A stretch of DNA of 64,000 nucleotides from NCBI GenBank assembly GCA_037013685.1, contig CM072884.1:114129730-114193729 (forward strand), in the 5' to 3' direction. Positions 22,601-32,165 of the stretch are shown here, piece by piece. The notes below the pieces were generated by a model, which worked only from the letters and a program-made list of their open reading frames with translations, did not search any database and was not told where the DNA came from. Each line of letters opens with the position of its first letter. Position 1 is the first letter of the stretch. Source of the stretch: Acridotheres tristis (taxonomy: Eukaryota; Chordata; Aves; Passeriformes; Sturnidae). The position numbers were made by a program, and so were the translations under genes.

Positions 22601-24933
22601 TCTACAGCATTTGGGGATTGGGTGAGAAAGGATGGGAACACCAGTGAATGCTGCTTGGTACTGGCAGGTTCATTTTTGCCTGGGGATGTCTGAATTCATC
22701 CAGGCTGTGCATGACAGAGCAGCCACCCCACAGCCCCTCTCACCTCCCATCCCAATTCCTGAACTTGTGGTTTGCAGAGGCAGCAACAGAGGCACAGAAG
22801 AAGCAGAGGATGAACACACAGCAATGTGGAAGTGTTAAAAAGCAGGAATAGGAAAAATGAAGTGCAGGAAAACCAAACTACCCAGGGAAGGCAGAGGAAG
22901 CAAAAGCAGAGTAGGCAGAAACCCCCTCCATCCTGGTTATAACTGAGTTTTTTACCTGGTCACAGAACTCTCCTGAACAGGGGGTTCTGGCAGCTGCTCC
23001 ATCTCCTGAATTCATGTCCTCCCCATCCCAGGGAAAACCATTCTTTTCCTCCCTCTCCCCCACAAATCTCCCACTCCATTTAGACCAAAGGGCTTTGCCT
23101 TGCAAATGTGGCTGCTGTGTCCAGTCTGAATTTCAGAGTTCCCATTACAAACGTGCTTGTGCACACCTGGAGCTGTGTCCAGGGTTTATCCAGGGAATAT
23201 TCAGTCTCCAGGAGCTGCTCCTGTGCAATGAGGGAATAATGCAAAAGGACCTTGCATTATTCTCCCCACATCACTCTCCACTCTGCCCCACTTTCAGAAC
23301 TTCAGTCATCATCTAATCCTTTCATTCAGCACACAAAATATAAACATGTGGGACAGGATGGCCCTAAGAAATAACTCCTCTCTCCTAAGGCATCAGTCAC
23401 AATTGGGTGGTTAATACAACATCATATTTCAAATCCTAAGGGAACATTCTCAGAACAGAATCCCCATTTATAAGTTTATGCATGTGGCAGCAGTTTAATT
23501 TTGAAAATACATGGTCAATTTAGCTTTATCAATTATTCTAACCTCAGTCATTCATTATAAAGAGGTGACTGTTGGTGCCAGTTGAGGCAAACAGGCAGTA
23601 ACTTACCCACCACTTCATCATCTGGCTGGAAAAAGGTCACCTTGCTTCCAACTCACCACGGAGAGGTGAAAAGGAGGAAAAAGGGAAAAAGATAAATATT
23701 TATAGCAGGAATGGGATGTGCATTTGGAAGCACTGGTTATCACCAGCTCACAGAATTAAAGATACAGATTTCTAATGGACAAAACATAATTCTATTGATT
23801 GCACACGTGCCAAGCCCGAATGTTAAATCCCCTAAACTGTGTCTCCTTACCCACAAGGAGCTCCCTGCAGGAACTCTCAGGTGCTGTGTGAGAGCCAGGC
23901 TGGACACTGCACCTCGGGGGAGTCATAACAGACTGGCACAGCAGTCAAGGGAGCAGAGTTCCTGTTCCTAAAGTGCCCCACCCCAGGGAGTTCTTTGTTC
24001 TGACTGGAATCCCTGCTCCCTCACTCACCTTCCAGCACAACTCCTGAAATTTCTCGCCCAACAGGCACCAGTTCCTTCTTCAGTTTAATTTCTGACAGGA
24101 GCTAAATGAAAACAAAGCTTACAGCATTCTTGCTAAAGCTCTGTATTTACACATTTATTATCATCTTACAGTGTTGGATCATCCTTCTTCAGTTTAATTT
24201 CTGACAGGAGCTAAATGAAAACAAAGCTTACAACATTCTTGCTAAAGCTCTGTATTTACACATTTATTATCATCTTACAGTGTTGGATCATCACAGTAAG
24301 GTTGGGCCATTACCAAAATGTTATCAAGGGGAACAAAGTGCAGACATTTCTCAGCCAAAATTAAACCATGGCATTGATTTCTGTATTTAAATGTAGAAGC
24401 ATATTAAAAAATAAAAGCAGGGAGTTATCAGCCAAGCAAACCTAGGACTTAGAGTGCAGATGAAGATAAAAGGGATTTACTGCAAGACATCTCACAGCTG
24501 AACAAGAGATCTGTCTCCATAAATTAGGAACCAAATTCCAGATGCTTTTTATTGAGAGCTGTGCAAGAACCCCAGCCCAGTCCTGTGCCCACTGCCAGCA
24601 GCAAAGCCACAGCCTCAGCTTGTGCCAAGGGCCATGGGAAGCACAGACACCCCCAGTTTGACAGCACCAAGCAAATACCTCTGTGTCCAGCCAGCTCAGG
24701 GCACAGGCTCTGACCTGCACCTTCACATCGTGCTCTCTGGTGGCAGGAACGTTCTCCTAGGACACATTTACAGTTGCTGTGTTAGACAAAGGATGTGCCC
24801 ACAGGAGCTTCTCCAGCTCCTGAAAGCACTTCTCCACTTCTTAGATTGTTTGTAGGGAGAGCAGGCTGGTATTATGAATGAAAAGGGGTTTACAACACCA
24901 TTTAAAGTACATTATTATTATTATTATTATTAA

Positions 24934-24987
<54 letters not shown>

Positions 24988-25670
24988 TATTATTATTACA
25001 GCATTAGCATTATATTATTATATTATTACATTATTATTGCAAACTGGTCACTAGACCTTACTTATCATTATCATCATCATTATTATGTCACTATATTATG
25101 ATATTATTATTGTAAACTGACCACTAGACATTACAAAACCTCACCATTATTTTTCTGACATTATTTTTCTATTGAGGTTTAATTTCCCTTTATCTGAGGC
25201 ACAAATCCTGACAAACCCACTGAGGTCAACATTCAAGTCCAAAATGAAGTTCAAATGATATCAAAGAAACAACTCCAAACCTGATAAACTCCTCAAGCTC
25301 TATTTCTACTTTTTCAGTGACCAGCAAATTCATCCAGGAAATGTGGATGCATGGTTCATTTTTCATGCCTGCAAAGCTTGTTTGTAAAGTGTGGACACCA
25401 AAACTGCAGAGAAGTCCAGCAGTGGTCTTGGCAAATGCTGCCTGATGACAAAATGCACCTCCCCTGCCTTCCTTTCCCTGCCTGTGTGTGCAGGGATCCT
25501 ACCAGTCCTTTCCCAAGATTTCTGTGCCTCAGTTCCCCTGTGGCACTCAGCCAAACTCTCCTCTCCCCTGCCTGCTGGACAGAGCTGTTCTGATGGCAAC
25601 TCACCCTTTCCTGGAACACAAATGTCATTTCCTCTCCAGGAGAATTCTGCTGACCATACAGGGCCTTCAT
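10598..25670 (-). CDS. CRYZL1: CRYZL1, quinone-oxidoreductase-like protein, complete CDS in 12 exons
   Basis: Joining 25670-25605, 24756-24679, 24101-24029, 23651-23607, 22403/22404-22336, 20729-20596, 19403-19292, 15157-15059, 12960-12839, 12616-12511, 11206-11161 and 10697-10598 gives 1050 bases. That is 349 residues plus TGA, the length of the mammalian protein, with every junction in phase. It belongs to the zeta-crystallin branch of the medium-chain dehydrogenase/reductase superfamily, whose members use NADPH to reduce quinones or related carbonyls. The true substrate of CRYZL1 is not established. The N-terminal half (residues 1-130) is the GroES-like fold. The nucleotide-binding Rossmann segment starts at about residue 146 ([20 protein letters not shown]), where the usual second GxG glycine is replaced. 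Conserved LLGVGGHW lies near residue 250. No zinc-site cysteine cluster is seen, as expected for this branch. Gene orientation and pairing with ITSN1 match vertebrate synteny. Confidence 0.96.
11161..11206 (-). CDS. CRYZL1: CRYZL1 coding exon 11
   Basis: Only 46 bases, coding [14 protein letters not shown] plus split codons at both ends. The upstream boundary is an AC acceptor of the minor spliceosome type (gttccttaac branch, then ttggatac). Downstream is a normal GTGAGA donor. Confidence 0.93.
11207..12510 (-). other. CRYZL1: U12-type AT-AC intron of CRYZL1
   Basis: On the minus strand the intron starts ATATCCTTTG at 12510, directly after TATCTCA. It ends with branch-point motif TTCCTTAAC and, 15 bases later, AC before CCATCCTGG. 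No GT donor or AG acceptor at these exon ends would keep the frame, whereas AT-AC joining gives A+CC (Thr302) and a full-length protein. These motifs match the minor (U12) class consensus. The intron is 1304 bases. Apart from a CR1 fragment at its upstream end it holds nothing recognisable. Confidence 0.9.
12222..12335 (+). mobile_element. CR1 LINE 3' fragment
   Basis: Contains the diagnostic run aaggccaggttggacactgg ... ggtgtccctgccatggcagg ... gaggtcccttcccacc ... tctgggatt, the 3' untranslated end typical of avian CR1 non-LTR retrotransposons, which are nearly always 5'-truncated. Sense orientation, inside the U12 intron 170 bases from its donor. Confidence 0.85.
12511..12616 (-). CDS. CRYZL1: CRYZL1 coding exon 10
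   Basis: Acceptor ttgcttcag, then residues 267-301 beginning [20 protein letters not shown] and ending NVQQGKYL, plus one base. Its donor is ATATCC rather than GT. Confidence 0.96.
12839..12960 (-). CDS. CRYZL1: CRYZL1 coding exon 9
   Basis: Acceptor ctccctccccag, then residues 227-266 including [20 protein letters not shown]. This is the conserved strand and glycine loop of the cofactor domain. Donor GTAAAG. Confidence 0.96.
13190..13850. repeat. AT-rich low-complexity tract in CRYZL1 intron
   Basis: About 660 bases composed almost wholly of tatata/ataatat words with short imperfect palindromes. Tyr/Ile-rich ORFs across it are composition artefacts. Confidence 0.9.
14075..15045. repeat. 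27-33 bp minisatellite, about 1 kb, in CRYZL1 intron
   Basis: The left half is a clean 27-bp array with unit gaattcccaaaggaacaggaacagatg split over units. The right half is made of longer variants (ggaattgccagggatcaggaacagggat) with insertions such as aacattaac. Both strands stay open (GTDGIPK or ELPGNRN-like frames) because the unit length is a multiple of three. The array stops about 15 bases before the donor of coding exon 8. Confidence 0.95.
15059..15157 (-). CDS. CRYZL1: CRYZL1 coding exon 8
   Basis: Acceptor gtgctgttggcag, then residues 194-225, [20 protein letters not shown] and [12 protein letters not shown]. Donor GTACCC. This exon is markedly GC-rich compared with the other CRYZL1 exons. 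Confidence 0.95.
16170..16280 (-). mobile_element. CR1 LINE 3' fragment, antisense
   Basis: Reads gagaatcctgggatggtttgggttgggagggaccttaaatccc and then skips to ctgccagggaacaattccta, so the copy has an internal deletion. Confidence 0.75.
19292..19403 (-). CDS. CRYZL1: CRYZL1 coding exon 7
   Basis: Acceptor ttttttccttcccag, then residues 156-192 starting [20 protein letters not shown] (Rossmann beta-alpha-beta unit). Donor GTGAGT. Confidence 0.97.
20596..20729 (-). CDS. CRYZL1: CRYZL1 coding exon 6
   Basis: Acceptor gtttgtcccctcag, then residues 112-155 including [20 protein letters not shown] and SVLVLDGAS. The donor must be AGT/GTGGGT to keep phase with exon 7. The nearby GTAACT would break the frame. 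Confidence 0.95.
21588..21740 (-). mobile_element. CR1 LINE 3' fragment, antisense
   Basis: Begins tagaatcccagatggtttgg and carries the ctgctccagccccagggtcc variant of the middle part. Confidence 0.85.
22336..22404 (-). CDS. CRYZL1: CRYZL1 coding exon 5
   Basis: 69 bases after the acceptor tttccccag, reading residues 89-110 [20 protein letters not shown] then YL. The donor is the unusual GTTTGT. Out-of-frame ORFs hide this exon, but without it the conserved segment before VHKP would be missing. Confidence 0.93.
23607..23651 (-). CDS. CRYZL1: CRYZL1 coding exon 4
   Basis: A 45-base micro-exon between acceptor tctccgtggtgag and donor GTAAGT, coding residues 74-87 ([14 protein letters not shown]). 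Confidence 0.95.
24029..24101 (-). CDS. CRYZL1: CRYZL1 coding exon 3
   Basis: Acceptor gttttcatttag, then residues 49-72, [20 protein letters not shown] and VVLE. Donor GTGAGT. Its first 28 bases and the acceptor are copied 109 bases upstream in the tandem duplication. Confidence 0.96.
24074..24291. repeat. CRYZL1: 109-bp tandem duplication spanning a CRYZL1 splice acceptor
   Basis: Bases 24074-24182 are repeated at 24183-24291 with about one mismatch (acagcattc versus acaacattc). The unit includes the start of coding exon 3, its acceptor and upstream intron. Confidence 0.97.
24679..24756 (-). CDS. CRYZL1: CRYZL1 coding exon 2
   Basis: Acceptor aatgtgtcctag, then residues 23-48, [20 protein letters not shown] and SWLDTE. 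Donor GTATTT. Phase 0 at both ends. Confidence 0.95.
24908..25000. repeat. (TTA)n microsatellite
   Basis: About 90 bases of ATT/TTA units with a few interruptions in CRYZL1 intron 2. Shorter imperfect ATT runs continue to about 25115. Confidence 0.95.
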
Positions 25671-25676
25671 AGTGAC
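25605..25676 (-). CDS. CRYZL1: CRYZL1 coding exon 1 with start codon
   Basis: Acceptor gttgtttttcag, six untranslated bases, then ATG at 25670 reading [20 protein letters not shown] and ER. Donor GTGAGT. Because an acceptor precedes the ATG, at least one 5' non-coding exon lies to the right. This start matches the known N-terminus of the family. Confidence 0.96.
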
Positions 25677-25742
25677 CTGAAAAACAACAATCAAACTGTG
25701 ACATCTGCAGTGTCTGTGGGCAAACAAGGCATTAAAGCCCTG

Positions 25743-25780
25743 CTAAATTAAATTAAATTAAATTAAATTAAATTAAACCA
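25743..25780. repeat. (AAATT)n microsatellite
   Basis: Seven or so perfect AAATT units in the first CRYZL1 intron. Confidence 0.95.
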
Positions 25781-25854
25781 CTCTATAAGAAACACGGCTG
25801 TTGTTTGCAGATTAAGTTGCCCATAACAGAGAAAATCCACAGGACTGAGGATTA

Positions 25855-26145
25855 CAGAATCCCAGACTGGTTTGGGTTGGAAGGGACCTTAAATCCCACC
25901 CAGTGCCACCCCTGCCATGGCAGGGACACCTCCCACTGTCCCAGTGTCCAGCCTGGCCTTGGGCACTGCCAGGGATCCAGGGGCAGCCACAGCTGCTCTG
26001 GGCACCCTGTGCCAGCCCTGCCCACCCTGCCAGGGAGGAATTCCCGCCCAATATTTCATCAAATCCTGCTTTGTGTGCTGTCCCTCCATGCCTTGTCCCC
26101 AGTCCCTCTCCAGCTCTCCTGGAGCCCCTTCAGGTACCGATGTAG
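25855..26145 (-). mobile_element. CR1 LINE 3' fragment, antisense
   Basis: Starts agaatcccagactggtttgggttggaaggg and extends well past the usual end, through cccagtccctctccagctctcctggagcc. Confidence 0.9.
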
Positions 26146-26529
26146 GTACAGCAGAAAAGGCACTGAAGGACACAGGATCTACTGATGGCTGTCCCGTGCA
26201 GCAGAGGGGTTCTTTGCCACCCAGCCACACAATGCAGGGAATTCCTGTGCAGGAATACAGCGAACCTTACGTGTGACTTCACCAAAAATCACCACTTGGC
26301 TTTCTGCTCTCCTCTCCCGACTCGGCCCGTGTCGTCCTCAATGAACAAGAACCTTTTAGAAAGGAAAACATCAACAACAACAAAAAAATAACCAAACAGT
26401 AAAAACGAGTTAACAAGGAAAAAGGGAAGCGGGGAGTAGAGAGGCAGGAAATCATGAGAGCGTTATTGCAGCTCTAATCTCTGAGGGACCACCCCGAGAC
26501 CTCTGCATGTCAGGCCCGTGTCCGACCTG

Positions 26530-26797
26530 CCACGCCCGGGGAGTCCCTCAGGGGCTCCGAGCGAACTCGGCCCGCACCGAGAGGCTCCAGCAGCCCCGGG
26601 GAGTCCCTCAGGGGCTCCGGGCGAACCCGGCCCGCACCGAGAGGCTCCAGCAGCCCCGGGGAGTCCCTCAGGGGCTCCGAGCGAACCCGGCCCGCACCGA
26701 GAGGCTCCAGCAGCCCCGGGGAGTCCCTCAGGGGCTCCGAGCGAACCCGGCCCGCACCGAGAGGCTCCAGCAGCCCCGGGGAGTCCCTCAGGAGCTC
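26530..26797. repeat. 60-bp GC-rich tandem repeat, about 4.5 copies
   Basis: The unit ggggagtccctcaggggctcc...gaggctccagcagcccc repeats at exactly 60-base spacing, with only a few substitutions between copies. Because 60 is divisible by three, all frames stay open, so the 128-223 residue ORFs here are not evidence of coding. It sits between CRYZL1 coding exon 1 and the promoter. Confidence 0.97.
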
Positions 26798-27080
26798 CGG
26801 TTCCGTGGGACTCCCGAGCACCGCGACGCGCCCGCGGTTGCCATGACACTCCCTCACTTCCGCCTCGCCCTTAGGCACCGCCCCCGCACTGCAGCCAATC
26901 ACAGCCTCCCGCTGCGGAGCGAGCTCTCGCGATTGGTCTATATGACCGCCATTCATCGTGAAAGCCGAGGCGCGATTGGCCAGCGTGGATGTCACTCATT
27001 GCATGAGGCGAGGCGGGAGGCTACGAAGCCCGGCGCGACCTCTGGCACATCGCCGAGGAGAGGGAGGAGACGCCACCTGC

Positions 27081-27170
27081 AGTTACCTGATGAATTAACA
27101 CCGAATGCTCAATACAGGCGCCTCCCGCGGGCGGCGAGGAGGGAGCGCGGCCGCCCCTCACCGCTCCCGG
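27081..27170 (-). other. CRYZL1: Possible CRYZL1 5' non-coding exon 1
   Basis: On the minus strand a CATCAG/GTAACT donor at 27087/27086 ends a CpG-rich stretch within the promoter island. It is in the right place for the untranslated exon that coding exon 1 requires, but other donors are possible. Confidence 0.3.
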
Positions 27171-27230
27171 AGCGCTGAGCCCTCAGCTTGGCAGAACCGT
27201 GATTGGCCGGGGAGGCGGGTCCTGGCCTGT

Positions 27231-27400
27231 GATTGGTGGAGCGCCCTGCCCATCACGAGGGGGGCGGGTGGAGGTCGCACGTCAGAGCGGGGCTGTCAGA
27301 GCTCTGATTGACCGGAGGGGGCGGGGCTCTGCCGCTCTCTCGGGCTCTGATTGGTGGCACGGCCTGCCCGTCACGCGGGGGCCGCGGCCGCGCGTCAGTA
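27231..27400. repeat. Diverged 118-bp tandem duplication in promoter
   Basis: gattggtggagcgccctgcc with catcacgaggggggcg at 27231 recurs as gattggtggcacggcctgcc with cgtcacgcgggggccg at 27349. Both copies end in a c(a/g)cgtcag word, so two CCAAT-bearing modules are arranged in tandem. Confidence 0.7.
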
Positions 27401-27532
27401 CGGCGGCCGCGAGGGGCTCCTCCCCCCTCCCCTCAGACGGGGCGAGGGCGGCGATGGCGCGTCCGGCGGAGGCGGCTGCGGGCGCCGCTCCGGCCCCTCC
27501 GGCCCCTCGGTCCCCTGGCCGCGGCCGGGGCT
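27400..27532 (+). other. ITSN1: ITSN1 5' non-coding exon 1 (left end inferred)
   Basis: The GC-rich island ends in ggccggggct/GTGAGTAG, a strong donor at 27533. The left end is inferred from composition only. The exon contains an ATG at 27454 that opens a short upstream frame. Joined to the acceptor at 53282 this frame terminates before the main start. Confidence 0.6.
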
Positions 27533-27894
27533 GTGAGTAGGGCCCGCACAGACATGAGGTACGGCCCGGCGGGACGGGGGCAGCGGGGGGCGCGGGCTGC
27601 GAGCGGCGGCGGCGGTTCAGCCCAGGCCGGCGGGGGGGGCAGCGCCGCCTCAGCCCCTCACGGTGCCCGGGCGTGTCGCGGTGCCAGGGCCCGGGTCCTC
27701 CTCCTCGCCTCCCTCGGTAGTCGGGGCGGGCGGTGAGCGATGCTGAGCCCTTTGCTGGGGCCGGCTGCCTTTCCTGCTCCCGTTCCCGTAATGTGTGGCG
27801 GTACCGCCGCGGGGATTCTGCAGCTTCAATCACCTTGGTCCTGCTGCCTCCGGCCGCTGCTCCCCGCGCCCGCTGCGCCCTGAGCGAGGGGAAG

Positions 27895-28165
27895 GAGCAG
27901 AGCCCTCCATTGGGAATGCCATCCCTGAGGAGTGCCATCCCTGAGCTGTGCCCTGCATTGGGAGTGCCATCCCTGAGGAGTGCCCTGCATTGGGAGTGCC
28001 ATCCCTGAGGAGTGCCCTGCATTGAGAGTGCCATTCCTGGGGAGTGCCCTCCGTTGGGAATGCCATCCTTGAGGAGTGCCCTCCATCGGGAGTGCCATCC
28101 CTGAGGTGTGCCCTCCATTGGGAGTGCCATTCCCTAGGAACGCCATCCCTTGGGAGTGCTGTCCC
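27895..28165. repeat. Minisatellite (ggagtgccatccctgagg-like), imperfect
   Basis: About eight to ten imperfect units built from gagtgccatccctgaggagtgccctgcattg, at the downstream edge of the CpG island in ITSN1 intron 1. Long minus-strand ORFs here are a by-product. Confidence 0.9.
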
Positions 28166-28839
28166 TTTGGGCTTGGCAAAGGGCACCAGGGGAATGAGGG
28201 GATGTTGTCGGGGCTCAGGAAAAGGAAGCCGGTCCATGTTCAGGGTTGTGTCCCTGTGTGTGCCTCGGCCTCGGATGAGCAGACACGGCTGTGGATGATA
28301 TTCCCTGTGGATATCTTTTGTTCTGGTTCAGCTGCTGCTTTATTTGGGGTGAAATATGGGGTCTGCTTGTAGAAAACAATATTTTATATGAATTCTATCT
28401 TTCTCTGCTGTATGGAGGGAAAACACTTCCATGGCTCATCAGAGAGTATTGTTCAGTAAATAATTCCTATTAGTAACCCAACCAGCATTGCAGGTGGGAT
28501 AGTATGGCCCTCGTTAAAACAAGAAACACACTGTCCTCCTCTGCCTCTTCCCACTGACCAGTTTCAAAGTGCTTTTTGTTTAGAGCTTATGTGGCAATAG
28601 ATATTTAATGCCATAGCTGTGGCTATTAACTGAATATATATTGGAGTCAAGCTCCAAATGGATGCATTTTTTTAAATCAAAAAGCCAAGCTGTATTTTGG
28701 GTGTTGATGGCTCTGGAGACTGTTACTACACACGGTCCTTCCTTGTTTCTTTTACCTTTTCTTGTAGTCACCTGTAACTTCCTTGCTGGATGTATCCTGG
28801 TGATGTTCTCACACAGGAAACTTCCTTAGAACCCGAGGA

Positions 28840-29040
28840 GAGGCTGGAGCTGGGCCAGGAGGGATTTAGGATGGATTTTAGGGCAAGGCTCTTCCCCCAG
28901 AGGGTGCTGGCACTGCCCAGGCTCCCCAGGGAATGGGCACAGAGCTCCAGGAGCTGCCAGGGATGCCCAGGCTGGGATTGCTGGGGGGGCTGGGCAGGGT
29001 GGGACTGGGTGATCCAGCTCAGGATATTCCACACTCAGCG
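28840..29040 (+). mobile_element. CR1-related LINE 3' fragment
   Basis: gaggctggagctgggccaggagggatttaggatggattttagggcaaggctcttcccccagagggtg resembles the block before the 3' end of another CR1 subfamily. It ends ccagctcaggatattcc. A close copy is at 35075-35305. Confidence 0.75.
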
Positions 29041-29914
29041 ATAGTTTATACCCGTGAATTGATGCCAAACTCTGCTCTCTCTGTTAAATTCCCCCCCTGC
29101 ACCCCCAGAGCCGTGTCTGGGGTGTGGGAAGAGGAGCCTTGCCTGTCTCTTCATGCCCATTCCCAGCTGCAGGAATGGGATACCCACCTGTGGGTGCTGA
29201 GCAGGTGTCCTGACTGCATCCCCAGCACAGGTAGAGAAAGCAGCTGCATTTTCTGTTCCCTGAGCTCAGGCTGTGCAGCCATCGCTGTAAATCCGTGCAG
29301 GCTGAGGCAGCCCAGGCTGCGTGATCAGCCCCGGAGTGCCCTCCCGGATTCTGGCAGCCTGACAGGGGTCATGTTTCGTGCAGACGAGTTTCCGAACAGT
29401 TTCTCCAGTGTCTGAGGCTCAGGCTTCCCCGGAGCTGAGTGGGCTGTGCCCTGCACTTGCTGCTTCACAAACCACATTCATTCTTTCAGCTCCTGTGTTC
29501 CCTCTGATATCCCACTGGCTTGGATTCCACATAAGATCTTTTGCAGAGTAGCTGTGTTTGCTTGATAATTTTTCTTTATGTCCTGGTTCTCATATAAAGT
29601 AAGAATTGTGGTCTCAGAGCCATGACCTGCAGTGCCTGTCCTGTCTCTTGCTGCTGTTTGGTGGCCTTTCCTTAATGCCCCTAATCATGGAATGAGGATA
29701 GATTTGGATTCAGGAAAGAATGTGAATCTAGCAATGAAATATTTCTAAATCATGACGTTGGATAGACTTTTATGGTGTGTCTTTGTAGTGTAGTCAGGGA
29801 TTGTAATTTTAGCTTTTAGTAGGATAACACCAGGGAAAAGAGGAGTAGAAGAATAAGGAAAATAAAAGCAATGGGTTGAGGAATGGGGAGATCAGTGGGG
29901 TGGAAGTTTTCTGT

Positions 29915-30105
29915 AAGAAACCCTTCCCTGGCAGGGCAGGGTGGGCAGGGCTGGCACAGGGTGCCCAGAGCAGCTGTGGCTGCCCCTGGATCCCTGGCAG
30001 TGCCCAAGGCCAGGTTGGACACTGGGACAGTGGGAGGTGTCCCTGCCATGGCAGGAGTGGCACTGGATGAGCTCTAAGATCCTCCCATCCCATTCTGGGA
30101 TCAGG
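29915..30105 (+). mobile_element. CR1 LINE 3' fragment
   Basis: Sense copy from ccctggcagggcagggtggg to cattctgggatc. Confidence 0.9.
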
Positions 30106-31974
30106 AATTATCAGCCACAAACATTTCCCTGTGCTGTGAGTACCAGAGCAGAGTGAACCATCAGCACATTGGTTTGGTTTGAGGGGAACCTTTCAGCTGG
30201 GGGTGGCTCAAAGTTCACCTGCTTGGAACCCAAAAGATGTGAGGGCTTTTGGTTTCTTTTTAGCAGAAAATAACCCAAGGGCTGCCTCAGCTGCTGTTGT
30301 GTGCTGGGAGCTTTGAGTGCTCGTTGCTGTTGTGTTGGACACGGTGCTGAACTTGGGATGCCCCCTCCACAGCAACTTGGTTTTGTTTTTACTTGCCAAG
30401 CATGAAATTGGGGGGGGGTGGTGAACAATCAGAAACGGGGTCCAGGCTGAGCTCTGGTGATGAATGACTCGTGCACAGGAAACCTCAGTGTGAGGTGCTA
30501 AAACCGCTGTGGGATCTGTGGCTCGAGGAGTTACCCTCTTTTAAAAGTGCACTTTGTATCATTTAAAAAGAATATACTCAATTACACTGGTTATTTTTGG
30601 CTGGCATTGTCGCTGTAGGCACGTGTTGGGTTTTAATTGCTGATGGAAAGGTTTATGACTATATAATATATATTTTATGAGTATTTGCCAGGCCCTTGTA
30701 CAACAAACAGAAGCTGTGAGGGTTGGGAGGGCACTGATGGAGGTGTCTGTGCATCCTCCTGTGTGGAATGAATCTTTCTCTCTGGAGCTCTGTGTGTGGC
30801 AGGGCTGGAAGTGCTCAGGTTCCTGACAGAGAAATTCCAGCTTTAGCTGCAGGAAAGCGCTAATTACTGATAGTAATTAGAAACTAATCTTGCCTATGCA
30901 AACAGGGCATTGTCTGTCCCCTCCAGAGGATCAGCTTCTTGACCAGAATAGAAAATTTCTATTTAATAGAAATTAAATAATTTTGAGTGGGAAGGAGTGA
31001 CGAGAGGTATCCTTGGGCACTCCCGGGAAGAAAGGCTATCCTATTTTTGATGCAGAAAGTTCATTTTTACAGCATTCCCTTCATTGCAATCAGTCAAAAC
31101 ACAGAAAACTTTACTGACATAGTACATCCATGGTTTGGTTTTCTCTTATCAAACTTACACGTGTTGGATATTATATTTTACTTTTTCATGTGGTGTTTTT
31201 AAGGTAATTGAATTAATTAGTGTCCAACTGGACATCTTTTCTCTGTGAACTCTGCTTTTGAGCAAGTTGTGTGATAAAATTTGTGTTTGGAATTGTGAGA
31301 TAGTCACGAGTGTGTGACTCCTCAGCCTGTGCTGTGTTTCTCTTCCTCAGCAGTTTGCAATCCCCTTTCCCTGCATTGTCCCTCATGGCTGTGTGTGCCC
31401 ACAGCTGGGAGAGCTGACCTCTCCATCCCCTGAGTTTGTAAGGGGAAGGTTTTGTGGGATGGCAATCCTGGAAAATCAAGGGCCTGATGGTATATTCCAT
31501 GTTACTACTAATAATGTAGATTGGCAAACCCTAATGACACCATTAAAATAATTCCACTGAAGACCTGTTCTCTCAAAAGTTCAGGTTTTCTTTTGTGTTT
31601 TGATCCTTCAGATTTCCGTGGGGATTCTCTCCCCAATATGGTTTGAAGGATCCAGCCCTGGGCATGACTAATTGGCTGTGAATGACTGGGCAGGGTTCAG
31701 CTCTGCATCATCTCAACGTTCATGGGCTCCATAGAAACACACATTTTGTAGGAAATAGTTATTAATACACTTTGAAAATACACAGAACACCTGGACTGAA
31801 ACCTGTGATTGCTGAAGGAGAGTTCCCATGGAACCACCTGGAATGGCTGGCACCTCTCTGCAGGACTCAGAATGAGCCTCCTCTGGAGCACGTGGAATTC
31901 TGTACTTCCCTACAGAACTGTAAATACTGACTGCATTTAAATATTCCTCTGAAATAATCCAGAGGGCAGGGATA

Positions 31975-32165
31975 TCAGGAAGGAATTGTTCCCTGGGAGG
32001 GAGGGGCTGGGATGGAATTCCCAGAGCAGCTGTGGCTGCCCCTGGATCCCTGGCAGTGCCCAAGGCCAGGTTGGGCACTGGGACACTGGGAGGTGTCCCT
32101 GCCATGGCAGGGGTGGCACTGGGTGGACTTTGAGGTCCCTCCCAGCCCAACCCAGTGTTAGAATC
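31975..32165 (+). mobile_element. CR1 LINE 3' fragment
   Basis: Sense copy beginning aggaaggaattgttccctgg and ending gtgttagaatcact. Confidence 0.9.

Larger units (their letters stand above)
26870..27420. promoter_or_regulatory. Bidirectional CRYZL1/ITSN1 promoter with CCAAT array
   Basis: CpG-rich, and the only such island between the divergent genes. Perfect CCAAT/ATTGG pentamers occur at 26895, 26932, 26975, 27202, 27232 and 27350, most inside gattgg(t/c) contexts typical of NF-Y sites. An imperfect one lies at 27306. GC boxes (gggggcgggg near 27320, ggggcgggt near 27262) and a gcacgtcag CRE-like word near 27278 are present. A TATA box is not apparent. Start sites are inferred, not seen. 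Confidence 0.8.

Noticed and set aside
20740..23600. Apparent loss of the CRYZL1 exon coding ILPLD...HEHYL
   Set aside because: It first seemed absent, but a 69-base exon with acceptor tttccccag was found at 22336-22404 in a frame not covered by a long ORF. The gene is intact.
26530..26797. CRISPR-like regular repeats
   Set aside because: Units are head-to-tail without spacers, and the window is vertebrate.
26507..27178. 223-codon ORF and its minus-strand partners over the 60-bp array
   Set aside because: Repeat-driven open frames over promoter DNA; no homology or splice logic.
27282..28130. 282-codon minus-strand ORF
   Set aside because: Covers the CpG island and a minisatellite; GC-rich DNA lacks stop codons.
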